The notes beneath the pieces are model-generated. The model did no database searches and was not told the origin of the DNA. It saw nothing but the letters and a program-made list of their open reading frames with translations. Below, piece after piece: positions 16,924 to 26,076 of a stretch of 64,000 bases of DNA (position 1 is its first letter; each line of letters starts with the position of its first letter). Position numbers and translations under genes: made by a program. This DNA comes from Romboutsia lituseburensis DSM 797 (GTDB lineage: Bacteria > Bacillota > Clostridia > Peptostreptococcales > Peptostreptococcaceae). The DNA lies in the NCBI RefSeq assembly GCF_900103615.1, contig NZ_FNGW01000002.1, forward strand, positions 310,001 through 374,000, in the 5' to 3' direction.

Positions 16924-18375
16924 CTATATAACTCTTTTAGCACCTACATGAGCATTTTGCCAATAAGAGCTGTTTATATTAGTTATTTGAACATTAGATC
17001 CTGGTTTAGGTGAGTGTATCATTTCTCCATTACCGATGTATATCCCAACATGTGTTATATTTCCACTTCCATCTGTACTTGAGAATAATAAATCTCCAGG
17101 CTGTAAGTTAGATCTATTTACATATGTCCCAACGCTGTATTGATCTCTTGATACTCTAGGTAACTTTATTCCTACTTTTCCATATACATAATATGTTAAT
17201 CCTGAACAATCAAAAGTATCAGGTCCTTCTGCTCCCCACACGTAAGGTTTTCCTATTTGAGCTTTAGCAATATCAATAATAGCCTGTGCTTTATCTTGTG
17301 GAACTGACTCACTACCATTACCGTTATTTTCAGATGATCCATTATTTGAGCTATTTCCATTGTTTGTATTATCAGATGATTCTCCATTTAGGCTTATATA
17401 TGAACTACTCCCCCATCCTATTTTTCCATTTGATAATTTTACCTTATACCATCCACTTGAACTTTCTATTACATCTACAGATTCACCTTTTGATGCCTTT
17501 GTTATTACAGCGTAACTTGTACTTGGTCCACTTCTTATATTTAATGAACTTGTCGTTATTTTTCCTTTTTTACCTATTGAAGGTGTTTCTGGATTTGTTG
17601 GGTTTTCTGGATTTGTAGATCCTGAATTACCACCTACTGTTATATAAGATCCACTCCCCCATCCTACTTTTCCATTTGATAACTTAACTTTATACCATCC
17701 ATTAGAGCTTTCTAATATTTCTACAGTTTCTCCTTTTGATACTTTTGTTATTATAGAGTAACTTGTACTTGGTCCGCTCCTTATATTTAACGAGCTAGTT
17801 GTTATTACTCCTTCTTTTCCTGTTGATGGTACTTCTGGATTAACAGGTCTTTCCTGGTCTATTTGCCCTGAATCACCGTCTAAACTTATATAAGATCCAC
17901 TTCCCCAGCCTACTTTTCCATTTGATAACTTAACTTTATACCATCCACTTGAGTTTTCTAGTATTTCTACCTTTTCCCCTTTATATGCCTTTGTTACCAC
18001 AGAGTAACTTGTACTTGGTCCACTCCTTATGTTTAATGAGCTTGTTGTTATTGTAGCCTTTTTACCTGTAGAAGGTGTTTCTGGAGCTACTGATCCTAGA
18101 TTTCCATCTAAATTTATGTAAGAACTACTTCCCCATCCTATGTTTCCATTTGACAATTTTACTTTATGCCATCCATCAGAGCTTTCTAATATTTCTACTT
18201 TTTCCCCTTTATATGCTTTTGTTACTACAGAGTAACTTGTACTTGGTCCACTCCTTATGTTTAAAGCACTTACTGTTATAATACCTTGCTTTTCATTTGC
18301 AAACGAATCAGTTGATGCCATTGCAAACCCTATTGTAGTAGCACAAAGTGCTACTGCTACCTTTTTATCTACCAT
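16924..18375 (-). CDS. secreted NlpC/P60 peptidoglycan hydrolase with four SH3b repeats
   Basis: A 483-residue exported cell-wall enzyme. A signal peptide covers residues 1-26. Four bacterial SH3 domains follow at about 33-88, 108-164, 189-246 and 272-328, each containing SALNIRSGPSTSY or a near copy and ending GWGSxSYI, joined by short Pro/Glu/Asn linkers. A Ser/Asn/Gly-rich spacer (335-360) leads to the NlpC/P60 domain with catalytic C390 (FDCSGLTYY), H442 (THVGIYIGNG) and a polar third residue, probably H454. It would cut the D-gamma-Glu to diaminopimelate bond of peptidoglycan stems, while the SH3b domains bind the wall. Monocistronic, divergent from nptA. Confidence 0.92.
   Translation of the reverse strand: MVDKKVAVALCATTIGFAMASTDSFANEKQGIITVSALNIRSGPSTSYSVVTKAYKGEKVEILESSDGWHKVKLSNGNIGWGSSSYINLDGNLGSVAPETPSTGKKATITTSSLNIRSGPSTSYSVVTKAYKGEKVEILENSSGWYKVKLSNGKVGWGSGSYISLDGDSGQIDQERPVNPEVPSTGKEGVITTSSLNIRSGPSTSYSIITKVSKGETVEILESSNGWYKVKLSNGKVGWGSGSYITVGGNSGSTNPENPTNPETPSIGKKGKITTSSLNIRSGPSTSYAVITKASKGESVDVIESSSGWYKVKLSNGKIGWGSSSYISLNGESSDNTNNGNSSNNGSSENNGNGSESVPQDKAQAIIDIAKAQIGKPYVWGAEGPDTFDCSGLTYYVYGKVGIKLPRVSRDQYSVGTYVNRSNLQPGDLLFSSTDGSGNITHVGIYIGNGEMIHSPKPGSNVQITNINSSYWQNAHVGAKRVI
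17392..18279 (-). repeat. four in-frame SH3b repeats within the NlpC/P60 gene
   Basis: Four tandem units of about 170 bases at 18112-18279, 17884-18054, 17638-17811 and 17392-17562, separated by variable Pro-rich linkers. The repeats are nearly identical over the core RSGPSTSY and GWGS coding parts, consistent with recent duplication and a tendency to change copy number. Confidence 0.8.
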
Positions 18376-18704
18376 AAAACAATCTCCTCTTTTAAATCTT
18401 TACAATATATATTTTAAATCCTAAATATTCAAGGTTATCCTTACTACTATTATATACGTTAATTTATCTTTTGTTATATTTTTTTTACATTTATATACTT
18501 TTTTTACATTTTTGTTTATATTTATATATGGGGCTAATAAGTTTTTGTTTATTTTCTTATTAATTATCTAATTTTCTAAATAAAAGTTTACCGTTTTTAT
18601 ATTAGTACATGGGTTCAAATCTAACTTAAAAAAGTTTTATTTTGAATTTTATGGACAAACTAATAAAAAGAATAATTTTAATTACATTTAAGGAGGACAC
18701 AAAG
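18376..18704. other. divergent intergenic spacer
   Basis: About 330 AT-rich bases between the NlpC/P60 and nptA starts. It must carry two divergent promoters. A TTTTTTTACAT pattern occurs twice, but I could not assign a promoter or RNA element with confidence. Confidence 0.45.
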
Positions 18705-20315
18705 TTGGACATAGCAATAAGTCTTATCGGAGGTCTTGGACTTTTCCTTTATGGAATGAACCTTATGGGAGAAGGCCTTCAAAAATCCGCGGGAGATAAA
18801 TTAAAAAAAATTATAGAACTTCTTACAAGTAATGTTCTTATGGGAGTTTTAGTTGGAGTCGTAGTTACTGGTATTATCCAAAGTTCTAGTGCTACTACTG
18901 TCATGGTTGTTGGTTTTGTAAATGCAGGGATAATGAGTTTACCTCAAGCAATAGGTGTTATAATGGGTGCTAATATAGGTACTACAGTAACTGCTCAGCT
19001 TGTATCTTTTAACTTAGAAGGTCTTGCTCCTGTTGCCCTTGGAATAGGTATTATCATATTTTTATTTTCATCAAAAGAAAAAAATAAGCATCTAGCTGAA
19101 ATTTTAATTGGTTTTGGTATACTATTTACTGGTATGGAATTTATGAAAGATGCTGTAAAACCTTTAGCTGATTTACCTCAATTTAGAGATGCTTTATTAT
19201 ACTTTGGAGCTCACCCTATTTTAGGAATACTTGCTGGTTTTTTAATAACAGGTATAGTTCAAAGTTCAAGTGCTTCTATGGGTATGCTAATTGCCCTAGC
19301 TTCTGAAGGTTTGCTACCTTTAACATCCGCACTTCCTATACTTTACGGGGATAATATAGGTACATGCGTTACTTCTTTGTTATCTAGTATAGGAGCAAGT
19401 AGAAATGCTAAAAGAGCAGCTATAATGCATTTAACTTTCAATGTTATAGGAACTATCATATTTATGCTTATTTTAAATATTCCTATACAAGCTATAGTTA
19501 CCAAAATGGATCCAAATGACGCAGCTAGACAAATAGCTAATGCTCATACATTATTCAATCTAATAAATGTTGTAATACTTTTACCATTCTCTAAATTTAT
19601 AGTAAAAATTGCTATGCTTTTAGTTCCAGAAAAATCAACTGAGAAAGAAAACACAAGCAATACTAAATTCTTAGATGAAAGAATGCTAGAGACTCCTTCT
19701 ATAGCTCTTGGTAATACAGTTAAAGAAGTACTTAGAATGGGGAACAAAGCAGCAACTGCGTTGGATTACTCTTTAAAAGGACTTATAAATAAAGATGCTC
19801 AATTAGTAAAAGATACATTTGAAACTGAAAATATAGTTAATAAACTTCAAAAAGATTTATTAAATTATCTTTTAAAATTATCGAAGTCTCCTCTAAACGA
19901 CGACGAAAGAGTAAAAACAGATTTACTGTTCCATACAGTAAATGATATTGAAAGAGTTTCCGATCATGCAGAAAATATAGCAGAAATAGCTCAAAATCTT
20001 ATAGATGCAGACTTAAAGTTCTCAGAAAATGCAATCGATGAAATAACAGATATATACGAAAAAGCTTTAGCTAATTTTAAAAATTCATTAATAGCATTAG
20101 ATAATGGAGACTTGGATTTAGCTCGTAAGGTGTTAGATTCTGAAAAAGAAGTAAATTACTTAGAAAAATTATTTAGAAAATCTCATATGGATAGATTAAG
20201 TGAGAATGCATGTTCTCTAGATTCTGGAGTATTATATCTAGACTTACTTTCAAACTTAGAAAGAGTTTCTGATCATGCTTCTAATATATCAAAACAAGTC
20301 TTAAAAATAAAATAA
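18705..20315 (+). CDS. Na/phosphate cotransporter with C-terminal PhoU domain (NptA/YjbB type)
   Basis: A 536-residue protein. The membrane part has two Na_Pi_cotrans repeats, each with the QSSSA signature (IIQSSSATTVMVVG and IVQSSSASMGMLIA) and the GANIGT/GDNIGT loops. The cytosolic C-terminal domain (about 330-536) is PhoU-like, with two helical repeats containing ERVSDHAENIAEI and ERVSDHASNISKQ. It moves phosphate with Na+, direction not certain: several bacterial members export phosphate. A longer frame starts at a TTG at 18642 without a ribosome-binding site; the TTG at 18705 follows AAGGAGGACA and begins the first membrane helix, so I chose it. Confidence 0.9.
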   Translation: MDIAISLIGGLGLFLYGMNLMGEGLQKSAGDKLKKIIELLTSNVLMGVLVGVVVTGIIQSSSATTVMVVGFVNAGIMSLPQAIGVIMGANIGTTVTAQLVSFNLEGLAPVALGIGIIIFLFSSKEKNKHLAEILIGFGILFTGMEFMKDAVKPLADLPQFRDALLYFGAHPILGILAGFLITGIVQSSSASMGMLIALASEGLLPLTSALPILYGDNIGTCVTSLLSSIGASRNAKRAAIMHLTFNVIGTIIFMLILNIPIQAIVTKMDPNDAARQIANAHTLFNLINVVILLPFSKFIVKIAMLLVPEKSTEKENTSNTKFLDERMLETPSIALGNTVKEVLRMGNKAATALDYSLKGLINKDAQLVKDTFETENIVNKLQKDLLNYLLKLSKSPLNDDERVKTDLLFHTVNDIERVSDHAENIAEIAQNLIDADLKFSENAIDEITDIYEKALANFKNSLIALDNGDLDLARKVLDSEKEVNYLEKLFRKSHMDRLSENACSLDSGVLYLDLLSNLERVSDHASNISKQVLKIK

Positions 20316-20320
20316 ACACT

Positions 20321-20354
20321 AAAAAGAGTATTAAATTTTTTAATACTCTTTTTT
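20321..20354. terminator. Rho-independent terminator
   Basis: Fifteen-base stem AAAAAGAGTATTAAA with its complement and a T run, right after the nptA stop and before the convergent gene. Confidence 0.8.
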
Positions 20355-20387
20355 AATATAATTTATTATATTAAATATTTTAAATTA

Positions 20388-20663
20388 TTAATCAATTATT
20401 ATTTTTATAATATCTCCATTACTTCTTTCTAAACGTGCAATTTCACCATTTAAATTATAATTAAATGCATTAACTATTAATGCTAATAACTTTTCACTAT
20501 CAATTATATCATCTTCATTGTTGAATATATCTAATGCATTATTTTGAATAAGTTTTTTTACAAATGTTATAGGTAATTTTATATGTACTTTATCACCCTT
20601 ATGAGATAATATTCTTATTCTAAATAACTTTTCTTCAGATCCTCTATTTAATTGCTTTACCAT
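20388..20663 (-). CDS. small protein of unknown function, SHOCT-like/DUF2089-C related
   Basis: A 91-residue soluble protein. The middle segment RIRILSHKGDKVHIKLPITFVKKLI resembles the strand-helix pattern (KVxIxLPLxFVKxxL) found in SHOCT-like C-terminal domains of DUF2089 and related proteins. That match is by eye and moderate. The C-terminus ARLERSNGDIIKIIID is a typical last strand. Strong AGGAGGAGAA site. It faces nptA. Nothing in the context fixes a role. Confidence 0.6.
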   Translation of the reverse strand: MVKQLNRGSEEKLFRIRILSHKGDKVHIKLPITFVKKLIQNNALDIFNNEDDIIDSEKLLALIVNAFNYNLNGEIARLERSNGDIIKIIID

Positions 20664-20900
20664 GTTCTCCTCCTAAAATATAATTTATACAAAATATTTT
20701 TGATTTTTAATTTTTATTTTTTATTTTTGTAAATATTTTTTATACAAATTCATAATATATCTTCATATTGATTTATATTCTAATCCATATATTTTTTATG
20801 ACTAAATACTAATATTTAGTACTTATTTTTTTGTAAAACTAATCATTTTATGATAAAATTATTCTTTGAAGATAATCTTATTTTTAGGAGATGAACAATA

Positions 20901-21644
20901 TTGTTAAATTATATAAAGTTTGCAACTTATCAATTTATAGGTTTTTCTTTGGCTCTGCCCAAACTTATTAAGTTTAAAAAATCACCAGAAAAATTTTCTT
21001 CCATAGAAAAGTTCTCTTTTCTTAATAATCAAGCAAAAAAATCTCTTGATTTTATAAATATAAAATTAACAATTTTAGGAAAAGATAAAATTCCTGAAGA
21101 ACCGGTTTTATTTGTTATGAATCATGCAAGTATGTTAGATAGTTTTATACTTATGGCTAGTGTTGATAGACCTGTAGGATGTTTAATAGCTGATGAACCC
21201 GTGTGGAAAAACATGCCTATAATAAAGGACTGGGCAAATATTATAAAATGTATCTATATAAATAGATCTAACAACCGAGAAGGCATAAAGAGCATATTAG
21301 AAGCATCTAAAAACATACTTTCAGGTCATAGTATGGCTGTTTTCCCAGAAGGGGATTTAACTTGGATAAAAGACCCAAATGCAATAGTATCTGACTTTAG
21401 AAATGGTGCACTTAAGATAGCCTATAAGGCAAATTGTCCTATTGTACCATTAGTTATAAAAAATTCACGAGATATATACGAAGGATTTGAGCCAATTGGT
21501 AAAATACACTCTCATCCAGTAGAAGTCGAATTTTTAGATCCTATATATGATCATATTAATAACTCTAAACTAAAGTCTGCTCATTTATCTAATGATATAA
21601 AAAATAAAATGATTGACAAAATAAAAGATTTTAGAAATAAATAA
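20901..21644 (+). CDS. 1-acyl-sn-glycerol-3-phosphate acyltransferase (PlsC family)
   Basis: A 247-residue membrane-associated acyltransferase. It carries the catalytic HX4D motif (NHASMLDS, H75 and D80), the substrate-binding NRSNNREG segment and FPEG (148-151). It transfers an acyl chain from acyl-ACP or acyl-phosphate to lysophosphatidate in phospholipid synthesis. The N-terminus is hydrophobic and probably anchors it. Translation starts at TTG ten bases after TAGGAG; an ATG overlapping the ribosome-binding site is in the wrong frame. Monocistronic. Several paralogues usually exist in clostridia, so I give no symbol. Confidence 0.88.
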   Translation: MLNYIKFATYQFIGFSLALPKLIKFKKSPEKFSSIEKFSFLNNQAKKSLDFINIKLTILGKDKIPEEPVLFVMNHASMLDSFILMASVDRPVGCLIADEPVWKNMPIIKDWANIIKCIYINRSNNREGIKSILEASKNILSGHSMAVFPEGDLTWIKDPNAIVSDFRNGALKIAYKANCPIVPLVIKNSRDIYEGFEPIGKIHSHPVEVEFLDPIYDHINNSKLKSAHLSNDIKNKMIDKIKDFRNK

Positions 21645-21673
21645 AAGTATGGTTTTTACCATACTTTTATTTT
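21642..21673. terminator. bidirectional Rho-independent terminator
   Basis: Twelve-base stem TAAAAGTATGGT/ACCATACTTTTA with TTTT, between the acyltransferase and the MoCo operon end. Confidence 0.8.
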
Positions 21674-22101
21674 AATACTTCAATATTATCATTTATTTTA
21701 ATATTACCTTCTTTTATTACCTTTACAAAAATACCTTCTCTAGGCATCACACAGTCTCCTGTAATTTTTTTTATTTCACATCCAGAGTGGCATTTCTTAC
21801 CAATTTGAGTAACCTCAACTTCACATTCTCCAATTCTCAATTTAGATCCTATCGGCAGTAAATATACTTCTATTCCTTGTGTTGTTATGTTCTCCGCAAA
21901 ATCTCCAAATTTCAAATGATTAAACCCTTTTTGCTTCATTTTATCAATACTTTCACTTGCCAGCATTGAAATTTGACGATGCCAATTACCAGCATGCGCA
22001 TCATTCACAATTCCATGATTTAATTTTATTTCAGCTTTATCTACAGGTACTTTTATAGTCCCTTTTTTCTCACTTATATTAATTGATACTACTTTTGCCA
22101 T
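21667..22101 (-). CDS. MOSC-domain protein
   Basis: A 144-residue protein consisting of a MOSC (MoCo sulfurase C-terminal) domain. The family pattern is clear: VNDAHAGNWHRQISMLA, FGDFAENITTQGI and a conserved cysteine near GKKCHSGCEI. MOSC domains bind molybdenum cofactor and are often fused or adjacent to MogA/MoaB. It is the last gene of the operon, 15 bases after moaC, and is presumably involved in MoCo handling or sulfuration. Confidence 0.88.
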   Translation of the reverse strand: MAKVVSINISEKKGTIKVPVDKAEIKLNHGIVNDAHAGNWHRQISMLASESIDKMKQKGFNHLKFGDFAENITTQGIEVYLLPIGSKLRIGECEVEVTQIGKKCHSGCEIKKITGDCVMPREGIFVKVIKEGNIKINDNIEVLK

Positions 22102-22116
22102 TTTATATCTCCCTAA

Positions 22117-22584
22117 TTAAAATTTAAAATCACCTGATTTTCCACCCTTTTTTTCTAATAAATGAATGTTTTCAATAATCATCCTTTTATCAATAGCTTT
22201 ACACATATCATATATTGTAAGTGCAGCTATCGAACAGGCATTTAATGCTTCCATTTCTACACCTGTTTTCCCTAAAGATTTACATGTTGCAAATATTTTT
22301 ATTTTATTGTTTTTATCATCTATTTCAAAATCTAAATCACAACCTACTAAATTAATTTGATGGCACATAGGAATATTAAGAGAAGTATTTTTAGCTCCCA
22401 TAATTCCGGCTACCTGAGCTACCGATAGTACATCACCTTTTTTTACTTGACCATTTTTTATCTTTTCTATTACTTCTTTATTAATTGTTATAGTAGCTAC
22501 TGCTGTAGCGGTTCTACTTGTATCCTCTTTTTCACTTATATCTACCATCTTTGCATAACCTTTTTCATTTATATGAGTTAGCAT
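22117..22584 (-). CDS. moaC: cyclic pyranopterin monophosphate synthase MoaC
   Basis: A 155-residue soluble enzyme, full length for the family. It carries [26 protein letters not shown] (shortened here) and the C-terminal KSGDFKF. MoaC converts 3',8-cyclo-7,8-dihydro-GTP, the MoaA product, into cyclic pyranopterin monophosphate. It begins one base after the moaA stop; its GGAGGC ribosome-binding site is made by the last two glycine codons of moaA, so translation is tightly coupled. Confidence 0.95.
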   Translation of the reverse strand: MLTHINEKGYAKMVDISEKEDTSRTATAVATITINKEVIEKIKNGQVKKGDVLSVAQVAGIMGAKNTSLNIPMCHQINLVGCDLDFEIDDKNNKIKIFATCKSLGKTGVEMEALNACSIAALTIYDMCKAIDKRMIIENIHLLEKKGGKSGDFKF

Positions 22585-22585
22585 T

Positions 22586-23545
22586 TTAGCCTCCTATCTG
22601 ATACATATTTCTATTTGTATCACTTTGCTGATTTTCATTTAAGTGATGCTTTTGTGGCTTCTCTAATATATTTTCCTTCATTATTTCCCTAAATATCAAA
22701 GGTTTATTAAGATAGGGCTTTATATCTAACTCTTCCTTAGAGTGTAAACATAATTTTATAGATCCATTTGATGTAACCCTAATTCTATTACATGTACTAC
22801 AAAATGAGCAACTCATTGGTGTTATTACTCCAACTCTACCTTTTGCACCTTTATACTTATAATATTGTGCTGCACTATTTTCTTCATTATTAACCTTATA
22901 CATCTCATCTATATTTTCTATCATTTCAAATATATTAAAATATCCATATTGGTATAATTTATTACCTTCTCCTAATGGCATTAATTCAATAAATCTAACA
23001 TCTATTGGGTATATACTTGTCATCATTATAAAGTCTAATACTTCATCTTCATTAAAATCCTTTATAACTACACAGTTTATCTTTACTTTAAGCCCAACAC
23101 TTAAACATTTATTTATGGCCTTTATTACCTCTTTTAGGTCTCCACCTCTAGTAACACTTTTATATCTATATTCTTTTAATGAATCCACACTTATATTTAC
23201 GCTCTTTAGTCCATTTTTATAAAGCTCATCTGCAATATCACAAAGTCCTATTGCATTAGTGGTTATCCCTATATTATCAATTCCACATTCTTCATAAGTG
23301 TATCTTATAAGTTCAACAATATCTGGATGCAGTAAAGGTTCTCCACCTGTAAATCTAATCTTATTGATACCTAATTCAACAAGACCTTTTATAATAAACT
23401 TATAGTCATTTGTACTTAATAATTCATTTATACCCTTTTGTTTAAATTCTGCATCTGATGGCATACAATAAACACATCTTAAATTACATTTATCAGTTAA
23501 TGAAATACGTGCATAATTTATATTTCTTCCAAATCTATCATTCAT
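22586..23545 (-). CDS. moaA: GTP 3',8-cyclase MoaA (radical SAM)
   Basis: A 319-residue radical SAM enzyme of molybdopterin synthesis. The N-terminal [4Fe-4S] motif is C20-x3-C24-x2-C27 (KCNLRCVYC). The C-terminal substrate-binding cluster motif [19 protein letters not shown] is present, as are the SAM-binding TGGEPLL and the C-terminal Gly-Gly dipeptide (YQIGG) that is essential in MoaA. It turns GTP into 3',8-cyclo-7,8-dihydro-GTP. It sits fourth in a six-gene MoCo operon; mogA is 48 bases upstream. Confidence 0.95.
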   Translation of the reverse strand: MNDRFGRNINYARISLTDKCNLRCVYCMPSDAEFKQKGINELLSTNDYKFIIKGLVELGINKIRFTGGEPLLHPDIVELIRYTYEECGIDNIGITTNAIGLCDIADELYKNGLKSVNISVDSLKEYRYKSVTRGGDLKEVIKAINKCLSVGLKVKINCVVIKDFNEDEVLDFIMMTSIYPIDVRFIELMPLGEGNKLYQYGYFNIFEMIENIDEMYKVNNEENSAAQYYKYKGAKGRVGVITPMSCSFCSTCNRIRVTSNGSIKLCLHSKEELDIKPYLNKPLIFREIMKENILEKPQKHHLNENQQSDTNRNMYQIGG

Positions 23546-23593
23546 AACTAGCTACCCTCTTTACTTGCCTATTTTATATATAGTTATTATATA

Positions 23594-24097
23594 CTATTTT
23601 TGACTATTCGTGGCACATTCCGTAGCTTGTCCTTTTAAAATATCTATTCCATGATCTAAAGTATCCATTACAAAACTTAAGTTTTCAATTGCCCCTTTAG
23701 GACTCCCTGGTAAATTTATTATTAAAGAATTTTTTCTAATTCCACTAACCCCTCTACTCAAAATAGCTTTTTTAGTTATTTCACTAGATTTCATTCTCAT
23801 ATATTCACTAATTCCTGGTATTTCTTTTTCTATAATTAATTTAGTAGCTTCTGGTGTTATATCCCTTTTAGAAAAACCTGTTCCTCCATTAGTTAATATT
23901 AAGTCTGCTATTTCATTATCACAGATTTTTATAAGCTCTTCTTGCAACATTTGACTGTCATCTTTTAATAATCTATAACTTACCACATTATATCTATTAG
24001 TTTCTTCAATATATTCTTTTATTTTAGGCCCAGTTAAGTCTTCTCTTTGACCTTCATATCCTTTATCACTAAGTGTTATTATCGCAACTGTATACAT
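23594..24097 (-). CDS. mogA: molybdopterin adenylyltransferase MogA/MoaB family
   Basis: About 167 residues; the ATG at 24097 follows AGGAGATT and is preferred over a TTG two codons earlier. Signature segments are the N-terminal AIITLSDKGYEGQREDLTG, NGGTGFSKRDITPEAT in the middle and LPGSPKGAIENL near the end, all in the molybdopterin-binding fold. It adenylates molybdopterin before molybdenum insertion. The family includes MoaB, which does the same job in some organisms; the symbol follows the MogA-like active site. It lies between xdhC and moaA. Confidence 0.88.
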   Translation of the reverse strand: MYTVAIITLSDKGYEGQREDLTGPKIKEYIEETNRYNVVSYRLLKDDSQMLQEELIKICDNEIADLILTNGGTGFSKRDITPEATKLIIEKEIPGISEYMRMKSSEITKKAILSRGVSGIRKNSLIINLPGSPKGAIENLSFVMDTLDHGIDILKGQATECATNSQK

Positions 24098-24122
24098 AAT
24101 CAATCTCCTTTTTTAATTTCAT

Positions 24123-24932
24123 CTATCTTTTTAGTTTTTTGTCTTTTCTATGAGATAAATCTCCTTTGTTTTTAACTAATAATAGCTCTGCTATTATGCC
24201 AAAAGCTATCTCATTCACCTCATTTGAACATATATTAAGTCCTACTGGTGCATATACTTTATTTAATTTATCTGAACTTATATTTTCTTTAGCTAAATCA
24301 TCTTTTATTTTTTCCCATTTTTTATTACTTCCAATCATTCCTATATACGGAGGATCATTTTTTATAATCTCTCTTAAAGCTTCTAAGTCTTTCTCATACC
24401 CTCTAGTTGCTATTATTACATATGTATTGTCATCTATGTTTAGCTTACTTAAAATATTTTTTATATTTCCAGAATATATCTCATTTGCAAATTTAAATCT
24501 TTCTTCATTTGCGAACTCTTCTCTATCATCAACTATTATAGTATAAAAATCTAAAGTTCTAGATACATTATATAAGTTAATTCCAACATGTCCAGCTCCA
24601 ACTATTAATAACTTAGGCTTCGGTTTAAATACTTTTATATATCCCGTAACACTGCCACCACACTGCATCGGTGTATCTTCTGACTTATCATTTAATAAAT
24701 GTTTGAATAGACTATCATTTTCATTCTCTAAACACTCTTTGCATTTATTTATAATCTCATACTCTAATATTCCTCCACCAACAGTTCCAATTATACTTCC
24801 ATCTTTAAAATATGCAAGTGTTGCTCCTGCTTTTCCGGGACTTGAACCTTTAACCTCTGTAAGCATTGCAAAAGCAACTTTATTTCCATTTTTAACTTCA
24901 TTGTTTATTTTATCTAATATTTCACTGTGCAT
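24123..24932 (-). CDS. XdhC/CoxI family molybdenum-hydroxylase maturation protein
   Basis: A 269-residue protein. The N-terminal XdhC domain carries ATLAYFKDGSIIGTVGGGILE and CGGSVTGYIKVF; the C-terminal Rossmann domain starts LLIVGAGHVGINL and continues with IATRGYEKDLEALRE. XdhC-type proteins bind MoCo, help to sulfurate it and hand it to xanthine dehydrogenase-like hydroxylases. ATG at 24932 lies six bases after GGAGG; a TTG two codons earlier is less likely. It is the second gene of the operon, between yqeB and mogA. No hydroxylase structural gene is in the window. Confidence 0.9.
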   Translation of the reverse strand: MHSEILDKINNEVKNGNKVAFAMLTEVKGSSPGKAGATLAYFKDGSIIGTVGGGILEYEIINKCKECLENENDSLFKHLLNDKSEDTPMQCGGSVTGYIKVFKPKPKLLIVGAGHVGINLYNVSRTLDFYTIIVDDREEFANEERFKFANEIYSGNIKNILSKLNIDDNTYVIIATRGYEKDLEALREIIKNDPPYIGMIGSNKKWEKIKDDLAKENISSDKLNKVYAPVGLNICSNEVNEIAFGIIAELLLVKNKGDLSHRKDKKLKR

Positions 24933-24963
24933 CTGCAACCTCCAACTTAAATTAATTACTTTT

Positions 24964-25782
24964 TTATATATTACCTGTGTTTATATACTTTACTACAGTT
25001 TCTAATACACTACCTGCTATACATCTTGCTTTATCTGATATTGTATAACAATTTTTTACTTCATCCATTCTTGGATCTATATCTAAAATTTTAAGCCTAC
25101 TTACTATATTAGACTTATTTCTTATAATTCCTCTTAATACTCCTGAAATACTAGCTTTTACTTCATGAACTTTCTGATTTTCATCTACTATTTGCGCAAG
25201 AATTTGACCTTTTTCTACTTTCTGCCCAATTTCTGCTATAGTATTAATTATTCCACTCGCACTTGAATAGCCTACTCTCTCTTTTCCAACTCCATTTATA
25301 TTACCTGGTGTTCCTGTATTTTTTAATGCATATCCTTCTTTTATTATTTTGCCTAAATTATGTCCTCTCATCGTTTCAATAACTATATCCACATCTTTCC
25401 CTGCAAAAAATCCTGGCCCTAGTCCTATTGTTAAAGGAGCCATATTTTTATTAGTCCCTAGATTCTTTTTTGCTAGTATTGCATCTATAACTATTTTGGG
25501 CTTTATTTGCTTTATATAATCTCCATTTGGATCTACAATTAAAGCTACTTTCTTTTCATTCAATACAGAATATATGTCATCCAAATTTTCACATAACTTA
25601 CAACTAACATTATCTATTTTAACTTCATTTTCATATATAGCTTCGCAAAATGAAACTTTTCTTCTTATAGCTAAAGGTTTTTCAACTTCTAATGCCACTA
25701 CATCAAATCCACAATTACTTAATTTATGTATAACTCCACTAGCTAAGTCACCCGCTCCTCTTACTACTATTATATTTTTCAT
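24964..25782 (-). CDS. yqeB: selenium-dependent molybdenum hydroxylase maturation protein YqeB
   Basis: A 272-residue protein of the EF2563/YqeB family. The N-terminus NIIVVRGAGDLASGVIHKL is a Rossmann-like dinucleotide loop; the middle contains the conserved GLGPGFFAGKDVDIVIETMRG and GTPGNINGVGKER (shortened). YqeB genes occur with selenium-dependent molybdenum hydroxylases such as purine hydroxylase and xanthine dehydrogenase of clostridia. It is the first gene of the operon. ATG at 25782 is five bases after GGAGG; an upstream TTG overlaps that site. The exact reaction is not known to me. Confidence 0.88.
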   Translation of the reverse strand: MKNIIVVRGAGDLASGVIHKLSNCGFDVVALEVEKPLAIRRKVSFCEAIYENEVKIDNVSCKLCENLDDIYSVLNEKKVALIVDPNGDYIKQIKPKIVIDAILAKKNLGTNKNMAPLTIGLGPGFFAGKDVDIVIETMRGHNLGKIIKEGYALKNTGTPGNINGVGKERVGYSSASGIINTIAEIGQKVEKGQILAQIVDENQKVHEVKASISGVLRGIIRNKSNIVSRLKILDIDPRMDEVKNCYTISDKARCIAGSVLETVVKYINTGNI

Positions 25783-25875
25783 CACTACCTCCAAACTTTA
25801 CAATACTTTTTTTAATATATATTAGTATTATACGATACATTTATTTATTTTTATATAAAATAATTCGTAAATTAT

Positions 25876-25918
25876 TAAAAAACAGTGTATCTAGTATTTT
25901 TTCTAGATACACTGTTTT
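25876..25918 (-). terminator. Rho-independent terminator
   Basis: Fifteen-base stem AAACAGTGTATCTAG/CTAGATACACTGTTT, placed just after the small membrane protein gene on the minus strand. Confidence 0.75.
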
Positions 25919-25920
25919 CA

Positions 25921-26076
25921 TTAGTAATTTTTATATTTATCCCAATCTTCTTTTTTCTTTTCTTTTTTTCTTTCGATTATTTTAACTACAAGAAGCACTA
26001 CACTTCCTAGAGCTAATAGCGCTGGAACTAATACTCCTAATATAATAGCTATAATTAACCCTGCACTAATTTTCAT
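25921..26076 (-). CDS. small single-pass membrane protein (51 residues)
   Basis: A 51-codon frame on the minus strand. Residues 4-33 form one long hydrophobic helix (LIIAIILGVLVPALLALGSV), followed by a strongly basic tail IERKKEKKKEDWDKYKNY. The ATG lies inside the last codons of the YbjQ-family gene (GTGATGAAAATTAG), an 11-base overlap, so translation is coupled. A terminator follows at once. Unknown function; an association with the YbjQ protein is likely from the overlap. Confidence 0.7.
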   Translation of the reverse strand: MKISAGLIIAIILGVLVPALLALGSVVLLVVKIIERKKEKKKEDWDKYKNY

